64,000 nucleotides of DNA from JBAZOY01 sp041648505 (GTDB taxonomy: Bacteria; Desulfobacterota; Syntrophia; Syntrophales; CG2-30-49-12), in NCBI GenBank assembly GCA_041648505.1, contig JBAZOY010000002.1:1-64000 (forward strand), read 5' to 3'. The notes under the pieces are model-generated. The model was not told the DNA's origin. It did not search any database and saw only the letters and a program-made list of their open reading frames with translations. The position numbers and the translations under genes are program-made. Position 1 is the stretch's first letter; each line of letters starts with the position of its first letter. Below, piece after piece: positions 9,080 through 18,220 of the stretch.

Positions 9080-9105
9080 TTGAAAGAATAAAAGAGGGGT
9101 ACAAA

Positions 9106-10662
9106 ATGAAGGTTGCGAGCGTAAATGAGATGAGGTCTATGGACCGATACGCCACTGGAAAACTGGACATCCGGGAGGAGATCCTCATGGAAAACGCCGG
9201 ACAGGCTTCATCTTTCGTTCTGGCAAAAGAGGTGGGGATAAAGGATAAGAGATTTGCCATTCTATGTGGTGTCGGCAATAACGGTGGTGACGGTTTTGTC
9301 GTGGCCCGTAACATCCATGCCAATGGCGGGATGGCCAGGGTATTCATCCTCGGTGATCCGGTCAAGTTTAAAGGGGCGGCAAAGGCCAATCTGGATATCT
9401 TAAAAAAACTTCCCGTAGAGGTAACAAGGGTCGAGTCTGTCACGGCTATAGACATTGATCTCCTTCACGCCCATGGAATTGTGGATGCCATTTTTGGCAC
9501 CGGTCTTGACAGAGAGGTCGGGGGCCTTTACAGAGAAGCGATCCAACTGATCAATGCAAGCGGGAAAAAGGTGCTCAGCCTTGATATCCCTTCCGGTGTT
9601 AACGGCGACACGGGAGAAATCATGGGTGCCGCGGTCCATGCTGATTATACGGTTACTTTCGGTCTCCCAAAGTTTGGAAACATGCTGTATCCGGGGTATG
9701 GATGCTGCGGAAAACTATATATTACCCACATTTCCTTCCCCCCTTCACTGCACAACAGCGATGAACTTAAGGTTGAGATCAATGATCCTGTAAAACTCCC
9801 GCCGAGAGAACGAGATGCCCATAAAGGATCTATGGGGGAAGTTCTCTTTATTGCCGGCGCTATGAACTACTTCGGTGCGCCATATTTTGCCGCTCTATCT
9901 TTCCTCAAGGCCGGTGGAGGATACGCCCGACTTGCTGCACCACGTTCCATGACACCATTTATTGCCCAGAAGGGGAGCGAGATTGTCTTTGTCCCTCAGG
10001 AAGAAACAGCGGCAGGGAGCCTCTGTCTGAAAAACAGAGACTTCTTACTCGAGCTTTCAGAAAAAATGGATATGGTAGTTATCGGACCCGGTCTGTCACT
10101 TGCGGAGGAAACGCAGCAATTAGTCAGGGAACTGGTCAAAGCTATCGGTAAACCAGTGATCATTGACGGTGACGGGCTTACAGCTGTGGCAGATGATCTT
10201 GAAATTATCAGAAAAAGGGAGGCAGTAACCATTTTGACCCCCCATCAGGGAGAGATGTCAAGAATTACAAAGAAAAGTACAGAGGAGATAAAAAAGAATA
10301 AAATAGCTCTCTTGCAGAATACAGCCACGGATCTGCATGCAATTATTGCCTTGAAGGGTGCTCATTCGCTGATAGGCTATCCCGATGCAAGGGTTTTTAT
10401 TAATCTCAGCGGTAATCCGGGGATGGCAACGGCGGGATCGGGCGATGTCTTAACAGGAACCATTGCGGCTATGTTCGGTCTTGGCTTGCCAATCGAAGAT
10501 GCGGTGAGAAAGGGTGTTTTTATCCATGGACTTTCAGGAGACCTCGCCGCCCGGGACAAAGGAGAAGATGGAATTACAGCCCAGGATATTCTCGATTATC
10601 TACCTCTGGCCATGAAGTCGGACAGGAAGGGGCTAGATTTTTCTTTCAATAATGTAATCTGA
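9106..10662 (+). CDS. nnr: Bifunctional NAD(P)H-hydrate epimerase / ADP-dependent dehydratase
   Basis: Repairs NAD(P)H hydrates. The N-terminal YjeF domain (residues about 1-215) epimerises NAD(P)HX, and the C-terminal ribokinase-like domain (about 225-505) dehydrates the S form using ADP. Visible motifs are GVGNNGGDGFVVARN and LDIPSGVNGDTG in the first half. The second half has HKGSMGEVLFIAG, IIDGDGL, ILTPHQGEM and the nucleotide-binding GSGDVLTGTIAAM. The 518-residue length is normal for the fused bacterial protein. It starts 26 bases after the binding-protein gene. Its 3' end overlaps the convergent prenyl synthase gene by 30 bases. Confidence 0.95.
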   Translation: MKVASVNEMRSMDRYATGKLDIREEILMENAGQASSFVLAKEVGIKDKRFAILCGVGNNGGDGFVVARNIHANGGMARVFILGDPVKFKGAAKANLDILKKLPVEVTRVESVTAIDIDLLHAHGIVDAIFGTGLDREVGGLYREAIQLINASGKKVLSLDIPSGVNGDTGEIMGAAVHADYTVTFGLPKFGNMLYPGYGCCGKLYITHISFPPSLHNSDELKVEINDPVKLPPRERDAHKGSMGEVLFIAGAMNYFGAPYFAALSFLKAGGGYARLAAPRSMTPFIAQKGSEIVFVPQEETAAGSLCLKNRDFLLELSEKMDMVVIGPGLSLAEETQQLVRELVKAIGKPVIIDGDGLTAVADDLEIIRKREAVTILTPHQGEMSRITKKSTEEIKKNKIALLQNTATDLHAIIALKGAHSLIGYPDARVFINLSGNPGMATAGSGDVLTGTIAAMFGLGLPIEDAVRKGVFIHGLSGDLAARDKGEDGITAQDILDYLPLAMKSDRKGLDFSFNNVI

Positions 10663-11619
10663 AATGGTCAATAGAGAGGTCTTCGCCTGACAATCTTCAA
10701 AACCTTTCAGAAACTCTTTACCTTCGGCTATATATGCCCCCGCTTTATTGAGAGCATAATTGATACCGTCATATTTATGGATTAGAGAAAGGATATCACT
10801 GACAGATGTTTCTTTATTCTGAATGGACTGTTTGATCAATTTCCTCTCGTTAGAGGAACATTTTTTCATGGTGTGTATTAAAGGAAGGGTGATTTTTCCT
10901 TCTTCAATATCCTTGCCAATGGCTTTTCCAAACTCTTCTTCCGCGGCTATATAATCGAGGGTATCGTCACTTATCTGAAAGGCCGAACCGATTCTCATGC
11001 CGAAGCGCGTTAAGGCTTCAATCTTCGTGTCTGATACATTACCAAGGATACCCCCTACGGCACATGCGGCAGAGATTAGTATGGAGGTCTTCTTCTCAAC
11101 GATGGACAGGTATTCCTTTTCCGTTATATTTACGTCACCGGTCTTGATCAGTTGGAAAACTTCTCCTTCTGACATGGTGTTGGTTGTGGTGGAAAGAAGT
11201 TTCAAGATGGAGAGATTACCATCTTCGGTCATGATTCTAAAAGACTTAGAATAGAGAAAATCGCCTACCAGAACACTGGCGGCGTTACCCCATATATTGT
11301 TTGCCGATGTCTTACCCCGCCTCGTTTGAGCATGGTCAATAACGTCATCATGGAAAAGGGTTGCCGTATGGATGAACTCGATCATAGCAGACAGGGAATA
11401 GCATCGCTCTCCTCTATAACCGCAAAGTGATGAGGCCGCCAGCAACAAAAGAGGCCTGAATCTCTTGCCCCCACTGCCGATAAGATGATAAGCGATTTCG
11501 GGGATAACACTGATCTCTGAGTGGAGATGTTTCTCCATGTATTCTTCTACACGCCTTAGATCATCTCCGTAATAGCGAAAAACATCATGTATCTGCACGG
11601 TGCCTGGCCTTTGGATCAA
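10633..11619 (-). CDS. Polyprenyl diphosphate synthase (long-chain trans-isoprenyl type)
   Basis: Condenses isopentenyl diphosphate units onto an allylic primer to make the side chain of quinones. It has 328 residues, all alpha. The first aspartate-rich motif is DDVID in FHDDVIDHAQTRRG and the second is DDTLD. GGKRFRP and the Lys/Arg substrate sites are present. A menaquinone side-chain role is likely because the window encodes quinone-linked membrane complexes, but the product chain length cannot be read from sequence. The frame opens at TTG 11619; GTG 11598 is a plausible alternative start. Confidence 0.92.
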   Translation of the reverse strand: MIQRPGTVQIHDVFRYYGDDLRRVEEYMEKHLHSEISVIPEIAYHLIGSGGKRFRPLLLLAASSLCGYRGERCYSLSAMIEFIHTATLFHDDVIDHAQTRRGKTSANNIWGNAASVLVGDFLYSKSFRIMTEDGNLSILKLLSTTTNTMSEGEVFQLIKTGDVNITEKEYLSIVEKKTSILISAACAVGGILGNVSDTKIEALTRFGMRIGSAFQISDDTLDYIAAEEEFGKAIGKDIEEGKITLPLIHTMKKCSSNERKLIKQSIQNKETSVSDILSLIHKYDGINYALNKAGAYIAEGKEFLKGFEDCQAKTSLLTISDYIIERKI

Positions 11620-12141
11620 GATAACTTTATATAATCTGGGGTATACAATTGATTCCGGCTGATATCTTTAAGATATTGACTCTATAGCGATGTTATCATT
11701 TTTATAAATAGATACTAAATAATGACAAACAACTGAAAGTGAATACTATAATTTTTATACGCCTTAGTCAAGTTCCTTAATCAGTATAAAAAAACAGGAG
11801 ACTGTTGTTGGGCTCGTAAAATTAGGGTGATGGAGTAATTTTGAAGGGAATTTATCATCAACGAGGTGAAGATATTATGACACAAAGCGTTCTATCTTTT
11901 TGAGACAGGACGGTGAGGCATGGCGCTTGTGTCGTGCCTGGCCGGATCATTAAGGGTAAGTATTTGATACAAAAGGATAAATGTCGGCCAGGTGGTGGAT
12001 TTAGATTCTAAAATACTATTGACCTTAATACATTAAGGTGATAAAAATCAACAATTGTTCGACAATGGAAAGCTATGGCTATTTACACAATGGGTTTAAT
12101 AGAATTATAACTTTTTGCGTTTCAGGGAGGTTGTTTACCTG
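11620..12141. other. Non-coding gap upstream of the DUF502-metK-ahcY genes
   Basis: About 520 AT-rich bases between divergent genes with no credible gene. It holds a TATAAT at 11747-11752, a pair of perfect 8-base inverted arms (CCTGGCCG 11937-11944, CGGCCAGG 11985-11992), and a promoter with a dyad at 12019-12047. Confidence 0.6.
12019..12047 (+). promoter_or_regulatory. Sigma-70-type promoter with operator-like dyad in the spacer
   Basis: TTGACC (12019-12024), a 17-base spacer and TAAAAA (12042-12047) precede the DUF502 gene by about 95 bases. The spacer contains CCTTAATACATTAAGG (12023-12038), with perfect 7-base arms around AC, placed as a repressor site would be. Confidence 0.45.
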
Positions 12142-12777
12142 GTGAAGAGAAAACTGAAAACTATATTTTTAACTGGTCTTGCCGTCATCACTCCTATAGG
12201 ATTAACAATTTATATTCTCTTCTTTATTGTTGATCTGATGGACACCATCTTGAAGGTTATTCCCGCAAGATATCATCCTGATACATTACTGCTGTTTCAT
12301 GTACCGGGGTTTGGTATTATTGTGACGGTGATATTAATTTTTATCTGTGGTCTTGTAACCCAGAGTTATTTTGGCAGCAGACTTGTAGAGTGGGGAGAGA
12401 GGCTGGTAGATAAAATACCTGTTATAAGAAGTTTCTATCAAGCTATAAAGATGGTCGCCGATGTTATGTTTAAGAGTAAAACCAAGAATTTTAAAACGGT
12501 CGTTATGGTTGAATTTCCCCGTAAGGCAATGTATTCTATTGCGTTTGTAACGGGTAGGCCCAGTGATGAGATGCGAACCAGGATAGGAGATAGCGGCAAC
12601 TATATCAGCGTCTTTTTGCCGACTGCACCCAACCCGACAACCGGATTGCTTATCATGTTGCCGGAAGAGCAGGTGATCTATACGGAGATGACGGTGGAAG
12701 AGGCGTTTACTTTGATTATGTCCGGTGGAATTGTTACCCCTCCAAATCATTTTTCGAAGGCGGAAATGGGCCGTTAG
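12142..12777 (+). CDS. DUF502 family membrane protein
   Basis: A 211-residue protein of the DUF502 (COG2928) family. The family is of unknown function and is predicted to sit in the inner membrane. Two N-terminal hydrophobic hairpin segments (TGLAVITPIGLTIYILFF and the segment around FGIIVTVILIFICGL) are followed by a conserved soluble region. That region has VDKIPVIRSFYQAIKMV, FPRKAMYSIAFVTG and the PTAPNPTTG loop. GTG 12142 is chosen because AGGGAGG at 12124-12130 precedes it; an upstream TTG at 12115 lacks a site. It precedes metK by 84 bases on the same strand. A second DUF502 gene lies at 43005. Confidence 0.85.
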   Translation: MKRKLKTIFLTGLAVITPIGLTIYILFFIVDLMDTILKVIPARYHPDTLLLFHVPGFGIIVTVILIFICGLVTQSYFGSRLVEWGERLVDKIPVIRSFYQAIKMVADVMFKSKTKNFKTVVMVEFPRKAMYSIAFVTGRPSDEMRTRIGDSGNYISVFLPTAPNPTTGLLIMLPEEQVIYTEMTVEEAFTLIMSGGIVTPPNHFSKAEMGR

Positions 12778-12861
12778 TGAGGGCTATCCGGGTATCAGAG
12801 GATATGGAAATAGAGGACGAGATGGAAAGGTACTTAATTTGATCAAGTAAGGAGAGTTTGT

Positions 12862-14040
12862 ATGCAAATTACATCCGAGAGTGTAAAGGTAGGGCATCCC
12901 GATATAGTATCGGATTCAATCGCGGCGAATCTGATTGCTGCCATTCTGGATGAAGAACATAAACTTGGTATGACTGTTGATACCATGCCCCATTGCGGCA
13001 TAGAGGTTTTTTTAGGGAAGGGACTCTGTATCATTGGTGGGGAAGTTGCTACCCGAAGCTATGTGGACATCGAGAGGTGTGTCCGTGAGACGGTTCTATC
13101 TATAGGTTATAAAGACTATGGACTCGGTCTTAACGGCAACTCGATGGGGGTTCTTAACACGATTGTTCCCCAGTCCCCGGATATCAATATGGGGACACGT
13201 GCCGATATGGGTAAATACAAGGAAATCGGAGCCGGCGACCAGGGTATTATTTACGGCTTTGCCTGCAATGAGACCCCGGAACTGCTGCCTCTTCCCTATG
13301 TTCTTGCAAGCCGCTTGATGAGAACATTTGAAGATTGCGGAAATCCTGTGTTTGCTCCGGACGGCAAGGGACAGGTAACGGTGGATTATGACGAGCAGGG
13401 GGTGCCCTTACGGGTGGCCACCATTCTAATGTCTAACGCTATTGATTATCGCCATGTCCCTCCAAGTTTCAGAACCAGTATAGAATCACAGGCCAGGCAA
13501 ATGGCCATGGATTGCCTTAGAGAGTGGGTGGATGAAAAAACCGAATTTCTGTTTAACCCTACAGGAGAATGGCAATCCATTAATTCATGCAGTGCTGCTG
13601 ATTCGGGACTGACCGGTCGCAAAATTGTTGTTCAGCTTTATGGAGGATACCCGGGTGCTCAGGTAGGGGGGGGGGCAGTTGTCAACAAAACACCGGAGAA
13701 AGTTGATTGTTCCGCAGCCTTTGGAGCGCGGTATGTGGCCAAGAATATTGTTGCTGCCGGGCTGGTCACCAGGTGTTCAGTTCAGCTGGCCTATGCCATC
13801 GGTATTGCCAGACCTATCTCCGTTTATATAAATTCTTTTGGGACTGGTATCGTCTCCGACAGTAAACTGGTCACTTTGGTCAAGGAATACTTTGATATGT
13901 CTCCCCGGGGTATGATCGAGCAATTTGACCTTCTGAATGGAGATATCTATAGAAAACTACCCCGGACATTCTTTCTCGATGATTATCTCTGGGAGAAAAC
14001 GGATAAGTGTGAAGGACTGAAGCAGGCTGCTGCTATTTGA
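12862..14040 (+). CDS. metK: S-adenosylmethionine synthetase, divergent form
   Basis: Makes S-adenosylmethionine from methionine and ATP. It has 392 residues with the three-domain MetK layout. The catalytic His loop is VKVGHPDIVSD, the mobile loop GAGDQGIIYGFACNET, the middle motif DSGLTGRKIVV, and the glycine-rich motif GGGAVVNKTPEKVDCSAA. Compared with the usual family, GHPDK reads GHPDI (the Lys contacting diphosphate in E. coli is replaced) and VDRSAA reads VDCSAA. The other Lys and Asp positions are kept, so it is probably active but of a divergent branch. AAGGAGAG precedes the ATG. The next gene, ahcY, handles the product of SAM-dependent methylation. Confidence 0.9.
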   Translation: MQITSESVKVGHPDIVSDSIAANLIAAILDEEHKLGMTVDTMPHCGIEVFLGKGLCIIGGEVATRSYVDIERCVRETVLSIGYKDYGLGLNGNSMGVLNTIVPQSPDINMGTRADMGKYKEIGAGDQGIIYGFACNETPELLPLPYVLASRLMRTFEDCGNPVFAPDGKGQVTVDYDEQGVPLRVATILMSNAIDYRHVPPSFRTSIESQARQMAMDCLREWVDEKTEFLFNPTGEWQSINSCSAADSGLTGRKIVVQLYGGYPGAQVGGGAVVNKTPEKVDCSAAFGARYVAKNIVAAGLVTRCSVQLAYAIGIARPISVYINSFGTGIVSDSKLVTLVKEYFDMSPRGMIEQFDLLNGDIYRKLPRTFFLDDYLWEKTDKCEGLKQAAAI

Positions 14041-14076
14041 AATATTGGGGAATTTGAGCTGGGAAGTGAGGAAGGT

Positions 14077-15495
14077 ATGAACTTCGAGGAAATTGACGGA
14101 ACTTTAAAATACAGAATTGCCGACATTTCTCTCGCCGGTTGGGGGCGCAAGGAGTTGGCGCTTGCCGAAAATGAGATGCCCGGTCTGATGGCCGTGAGGG
14201 GGAAATATGGTCCGCAGAAACCTCTAAAAGGTTTGAAAATTATGGGTAGCCTTCACATGACCATTCAAACGGCGATGCTGATCGAAACACTTCAATGTCT
14301 TGGTGCTGATATTAGATGGGCCTCATGCAATATTTTCTCAACGCAGGATCATGCGGCAGCCGCCGTTGCTAAAGCAGGGTCTGCAGCTGTTTTTGCCTGG
14401 AAGGGAGAATCTCTTGAGGAATATTGGTGGTGTACGGAACAGGCACTGATCTGGCCGGATGGTTCCGGACCTGATCTGATTGTTGATGATGGTGGTGATG
14501 CGACTCTTTTCGTTCACCAGGGTGTCAGGGTGGAGAAGGAACCATTGTTGCTTGACAAAGTATGCGATAACAGAGAAATGCAGGTTGTTATGGAACGTCT
14601 CGGGAACAGCTTAAAGCAGGATCGAGAGCGTTGGCAGCGAGTAGCGGCAAATGTCAGGGGCGTTTCCGAGGAGACTACGACAGGTGTTCACAGGTTATAC
14701 CAAATGGCTCAGGCTGGTGAACTGCTTTTTCCTGCCATAAATGTCAATGATTCGGTAACCAAGTCGAAATTTGACAACCTTTATGGTTGTCGGGAATCAC
14801 TTGCTGACGGTATCAAGCGTGCAACAGATATTATGGTGTCGGGTAAAATTGTTGTGATCTGCGGATATGGCGATGTCGGCAAAGGTTGTGCTCAGTCAAT
14901 GCGGGGTATTGGAGCCCGCTGTATTATCGTTGAGATTGATCCAATCTGTGCCCTGCAAGCCGCTATGGAGGGATATGAAGTTACCACTCTGGAGGATATT
15001 GTAGGCAAAGGTGATATTTTTATTACCGCAACGGGTTGCTGCGATGTCATTACGGGCCAACATATGGAAAAGATGCAGAACGAGGCAATTGTATGCAACA
15101 TTGGCCACTTCGATAGCGAGATTGCCATATGTTATCTTGAAGAAAACTGTACAAAAGAAAATATCAAACCACAGGTGGATAAATGGGCCATGAAATCGGG
15201 TATATCCATTATCGTTCTTGCAGAAGGGCGATTGGTTAATCTGGGATGTGCTACCGGCCATCCCAGTTTTGTTATGAGTTGCAGCTTTACCAATCAGTGT
15301 CTTGCCCAGATCGAACTGGCAAGCAAAAGATATGAAACCGGTGTTTATACCCTACCGAAGAAGCTTGATGAGGAGGTGGCAAGATTGCATCTTAGCCGTC
15401 TGGGAATAAAGCTCTCAAAGTTGACTTCAAAACAGGCCGCTTATCTTGGGGTTCAGGTTGAAGGTCCCTTTAAGCAGGATCAATATCGCTATTAG
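14077..15495 (+). CDS. ahcY: Adenosylhomocysteinase
   Basis: Reversibly splits S-adenosylhomocysteine into adenosine and homocysteine with a bound NAD, relieving inhibition of methyltransferases. It has 472 residues. Seen are SLHMTIQTAMLIETL, the substrate-site SCNIFSTQDHAAAAV, EETTTGVHRLYQM, the catalytic Lys/Asp/Asn region (NVNDSVTKSKFDN), the NAD-binding GYGDVGKGCAQSMRG, and the family end DQYRY. It lies 36 bases after metK, so the two SAM-cycle genes are probably co-transcribed. No SAH riboswitch could fit in that gap. Confidence 0.97.
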   Translation: MNFEEIDGTLKYRIADISLAGWGRKELALAENEMPGLMAVRGKYGPQKPLKGLKIMGSLHMTIQTAMLIETLQCLGADIRWASCNIFSTQDHAAAAVAKAGSAAVFAWKGESLEEYWWCTEQALIWPDGSGPDLIVDDGGDATLFVHQGVRVEKEPLLLDKVCDNREMQVVMERLGNSLKQDRERWQRVAANVRGVSEETTTGVHRLYQMAQAGELLFPAINVNDSVTKSKFDNLYGCRESLADGIKRATDIMVSGKIVVICGYGDVGKGCAQSMRGIGARCIIVEIDPICALQAAMEGYEVTTLEDIVGKGDIFITATGCCDVITGQHMEKMQNEAIVCNIGHFDSEIAICYLEENCTKENIKPQVDKWAMKSGISIIVLAEGRLVNLGCATGHPSFVMSCSFTNQCLAQIELASKRYETGVYTLPKKLDEEVARLHLSRLGIKLSKLTSKQAAYLGVQVEGPFKQDQYRY

Positions 15496-15583
15496 GTTTA
15501 TTATTCTCATCATTACAAGAGAAAATTCCTTGAAATTGTCGATTAATCCATTTTTAAATTTCTTAATAGGCATCTTTTTCCTC

Positions 15584-15642
15584 TTGACAACAAAGGCAAC
15601 TTTAGTGTAACGAGTGTCTGCCGCTCTTAACCATAGTGGCAG
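15584..15642 (+). promoter_or_regulatory. Possible nuo operon promoter and leader hairpin
   Basis: TTGACA at 15584-15589 is followed after 17 bases by the weak GTAACG at 15607-15612. Just downstream, CTGCCGCT (15618-15625) can pair with AGTGGCAG (15635-15642) through one G-T pair, with a 9-base loop. The first nuo start codon is 52 bases beyond. Confidence 0.35.
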
Positions 15643-15693
15643 CGGAGTGCAGCATGAAGGAGTAGCATCGCTAAGTTTTTACAGGAGTTAACT

Positions 15694-16047
15694 GTGCTGG
15701 AATACATCCCCATCTTTATCATGATGTCCCTTGCAGGGATCACGGCCGTTCTTTTAGTGGGCGCTTCTCACATCCTTGGCCATAGAATAAATAAGACAGC
15801 GAAGCTTTCTCCGTATGAATGCGGCATGCAGACTGTAGGCGCAACGCGGAGGAGGATCACCATTCGTTACTACATTGTAGCGATGCTCTTTCTCATCTTC
15901 GACATAGAAATACTCTTCCTTTATCCCTGGGCAGTAGTAACAAAGAGCCTTAAACTGTTTGGATTTATTGAGATGTTGGTCTTTGTATCCATCCTCTTCA
16001 TCGGTTACGTTTATGTTTGGAAGAAAGGGGCTTTGGAATGGGAATAG
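15694..16047 (+). CDS. nuoA: NADH-quinone oxidoreductase subunit A
   Basis: A small membrane subunit of complex I that links the peripheral arm to the proton-pumping arm. It has 117 residues and three transmembrane helices. The conserved loop reads KLSPYECGM, with the family Cys, and is followed by ITIRYYIVAMLFLIFDIEILFLYPW. The start is GTG 15694 with CAGGAG before it. It is the first gene of an eleven-gene operon, and nuoB begins inside its last codons. Confidence 0.95.
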   Translation: MLEYIPIFIMMSLAGITAVLLVGASHILGHRINKTAKLSPYECGMQTVGATRRRITIRYYIVAMLFLIFDIEILFLYPWAVVTKSLKLFGFIEMLVFVSILFIGYVYVWKKGALEWE

Positions 16048-16535
16048 ATAATAACTTGCAGGCGATACCCCCCCTGCAGAAGGTTGTCAACTGGGGACGA
16101 AAAAACGCAATATGGCCCGTTACGTTCGGGCTGGCCTGCTGTGCCATTGAGATGATGGTTGCCAGTTCTGCAGCCTACGATATTGCACGGTTTGGTGCGG
16201 AAGTCTTCAGACCTTCTCCGCGGCAGGCAGACCTTATGATTGTTGCCGGGACAGTTACCAAGACTATGGCGCCAATGCTGAAAAGGATCTATGAGCAGAT
16301 GCCCGAGCCAAAGTGGGTAATTGCCTATGGGGCGTGTGCGTCAAGCGGAGGGATGTTTAAAACTTATAATGTAGTACAGGGTGTAGATCAGATAGTCCCT
16401 GTAGATGTATATGTGCCCGGTTGTCCTCCAAGGCCTGAAGCTTTGCTCAAAGCCCTTATGAAACTCCAGGACAAGATCACCCTTGAAGGTCCAGGAGAAA
16501 GAAAACTTGTTAGTTTACCATGGGAGAAGAAATGA
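16038..16535 (+). CDS. nuoB: NADH-quinone oxidoreductase subunit B (N2 iron-sulfur subunit)
   Basis: Carries the terminal [4Fe-4S] cluster N2 that hands electrons to quinone. Cluster ligands are visible in GLACCAIEMM (tandem Cys), YGACASSGG and VPGCPPRPE. About 165 residues. ATG 16038 is preferred over TTG 16017 because GAAAGGGG lies 8 bases before it. It overlaps nuoA by 10 bases and nuoC by 4, which suggests translational coupling. Confidence 0.96.
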   Translation: MGIDNNLQAIPPLQKVVNWGRKNAIWPVTFGLACCAIEMMVASSAAYDIARFGAEVFRPSPRQADLMIVAGTVTKTMAPMLKRIYEQMPEPKWVIAYGACASSGGMFKTYNVVQGVDQIVPVDVYVPGCPPRPEALLKALMKLQDKITLEGPGERKLVSLPWEKK

Positions 16536-17038
16536 GCATGGTTCGTAACCCTGTAGAAGCTTTACAAGAAAGTTTTGGAGATGCCATCCGGAAGGTGGAG
16601 GAATTCAGGGGAGAAATCAGCGTAACGGTTGATAAGAGCAAAATACGAGAGGTCATGTTTTTTCTTAGAGACAATGGCAATTTTCTTTACGATATGCTCA
16701 TTGATCTGTGTGGTGTCGATTACTGTGGAGATGCTCAACGCTTTGAAATTGTTTACCTTTTACGATCATCGAGATTTGGAAACAGGATAACAATAAAGGC
16801 AAGGTTGCAGGAAAATGAGGATGTTGACACGGTGATGGATATCTGGATGGCTGCAGACTGGCTGGAGAGGGAAGTGTACGATGTGCTCGGGATAAAGTTT
16901 AATAACCATTCTGACCTGAGGCGTATACTCCTGCCGGATGAGTTTGTCGGTCACCCGTTGAGAAAAGATTTCCCTGTACAAGGGTACGATTTCGAGAAAC
17001 CGTTTTCAGTGCAGTTAGAGGAAGAATCAAATGGCTGA
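16532..17038 (+). CDS. nuoC: NADH-quinone oxidoreductase subunit C (30 kDa)
   Basis: A peripheral-arm subunit of complex I. It has about 168 residues and carries the signature REVYDVLGIKFNNHSDLRRI and the C-terminal GHPLRKDFPV. It is a separate NuoC and is not fused to NuoD. The start at 16532 uses an ATGA overlap with the nuoB stop; ATGs at 16520 and 16538 are also in frame. It overlaps nuoD by 8 bases. Confidence 0.94.
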   Translation: MSMVRNPVEALQESFGDAIRKVEEFRGEISVTVDKSKIREVMFFLRDNGNFLYDMLIDLCGVDYCGDAQRFEIVYLLRSSRFGNRITIKARLQENEDVDTVMDIWMAADWLEREVYDVLGIKFNNHSDLRRILLPDEFVGHPLRKDFPVQGYDFEKPFSVQLEEESNG

Positions 17039-18203
17039 AACTCTCAATATGACGGTCAACATGGGGCCTCAACATCCGGCGACTCACGGGGTGTTGAGAG
17101 TGCTCCTCGAACTTGACGGAGAAATAATCGTCAAAGCAACTCCCTGCATCGGGTATCTCCACAGGGGTGTTGAAAAATTAGCGGAAACAATGACGTACAA
17201 TCAGGCGCTTACTCTTACCGACAGGCTTGATTATACAAACGGGCTTTCCAATAATCTATCCTATTGCCTTGCCGTAGAGAAACTTCTCGACCTGAAAATA
17301 CCAAAAAGGGCACAATACCTTAGGGTAATGCTTGCCGAACTCCAGAGAATATCGGCGCACCTCCTCTGGCTTGCCACACATGCCCTCGATATAGGGGCAA
17401 TGACGGTCTTCTTCTATGCCTTCAGAGAAAGGGAAACGATTCTTGGAATATTAGAGCAGACAACCGGTGCCAGATTGACGCCGAGTTTTATAAGAGTTGG
17501 CGGGCTTGCTGCAGATATACCGGATACATTTACGGCTTCGGTGAAGACTTTTGTTGATGACTTCCCTGCAAGGGTGGACGAGTACGAGACCCTTCTTACA
17601 GACAACATCATCTGGAAGAAGAGGACTCAGAATATTGCTCTCCTTTCGAGGGAGGATGCCTTAAATTACGGAATCACCGGTCCGGTGCTGCGCGCCTCCG
17701 GCGTTAAATACGATGTGAGAAAGGCTTATCCTTACTCCAGTTACGATGATTTTGAATTCGAGATTCCTCTGGGCAGGAATGGCGATATTTATGACAGGTA
17801 TGTCGTACGGCTCAAAGAGATGAGGCAGTCGAACAGAATTGTAAAGCAGACCCTGGAAAAGCTGCCTGAAGGTCCTGTGCGTGCCCATGCATTAACTGTG
17901 GTATCTCCGGATAAGGCGGATGTTCAGAAAGATATAGCCGCTCTCATAAGGCATTTTAAGATAATGGCCGAAGGATTTAAAACCCCTTGCGGGGAAGTAT
18001 ATTCATCAGTTGAGGCCCCGAAAGGCGAACTCGGTTTCTATATTGTTAGTGACGGTACAAATAAACCCTTTCGGATGAGGATCAGACCCCCTTCCTTTAT
18101 TAATCTCGGCATACTGCCGAAGATGGCAGAAGGACTGATGATAGCGGATGTGGTAGCAGCCATCGGGAGTCTTGATATTGTGCTGGGTGAGATAGACAGG
18201 TAG
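17031..18203 (+). CDS. nuoD: NADH-quinone oxidoreductase subunit D (49 kDa)
   Basis: Forms the quinone-binding cavity with NuoB and is related to the large subunit of NiFe hydrogenases. It has 390 residues. MGPQHPATHGVLR contains the quinone-site His, and PCIGYLHRGVEKLAE, DRLDYTNGLSNNL and the end GSLDIVLGEIDR are typical. The hydrogenase Cys pairs are absent, as expected for NuoD. Confidence 0.97.
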   Translation: MAETLNMTVNMGPQHPATHGVLRVLLELDGEIIVKATPCIGYLHRGVEKLAETMTYNQALTLTDRLDYTNGLSNNLSYCLAVEKLLDLKIPKRAQYLRVMLAELQRISAHLLWLATHALDIGAMTVFFYAFRERETILGILEQTTGARLTPSFIRVGGLAADIPDTFTASVKTFVDDFPARVDEYETLLTDNIIWKKRTQNIALLSREDALNYGITGPVLRASGVKYDVRKAYPYSSYDDFEFEIPLGRNGDIYDRYVVRLKEMRQSNRIVKQTLEKLPEGPVRAHALTVVSPDKADVQKDIAALIRHFKIMAEGFKTPCGEVYSSVEAPKGELGFYIVSDGTNKPFRMRIRPPSFINLGILPKMAEGLMIADVVAAIGSLDIVLGEIDR

Positions 18204-18220
18204 TGAGAAGGTAATTTTAT

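Noticed and set aside
12778..12861. SAM riboswitch before metK
   Set aside because: The 84-base gap lacks any recognisable SAM-I, SAM-II or SAM-IV core and is too short for most of them.
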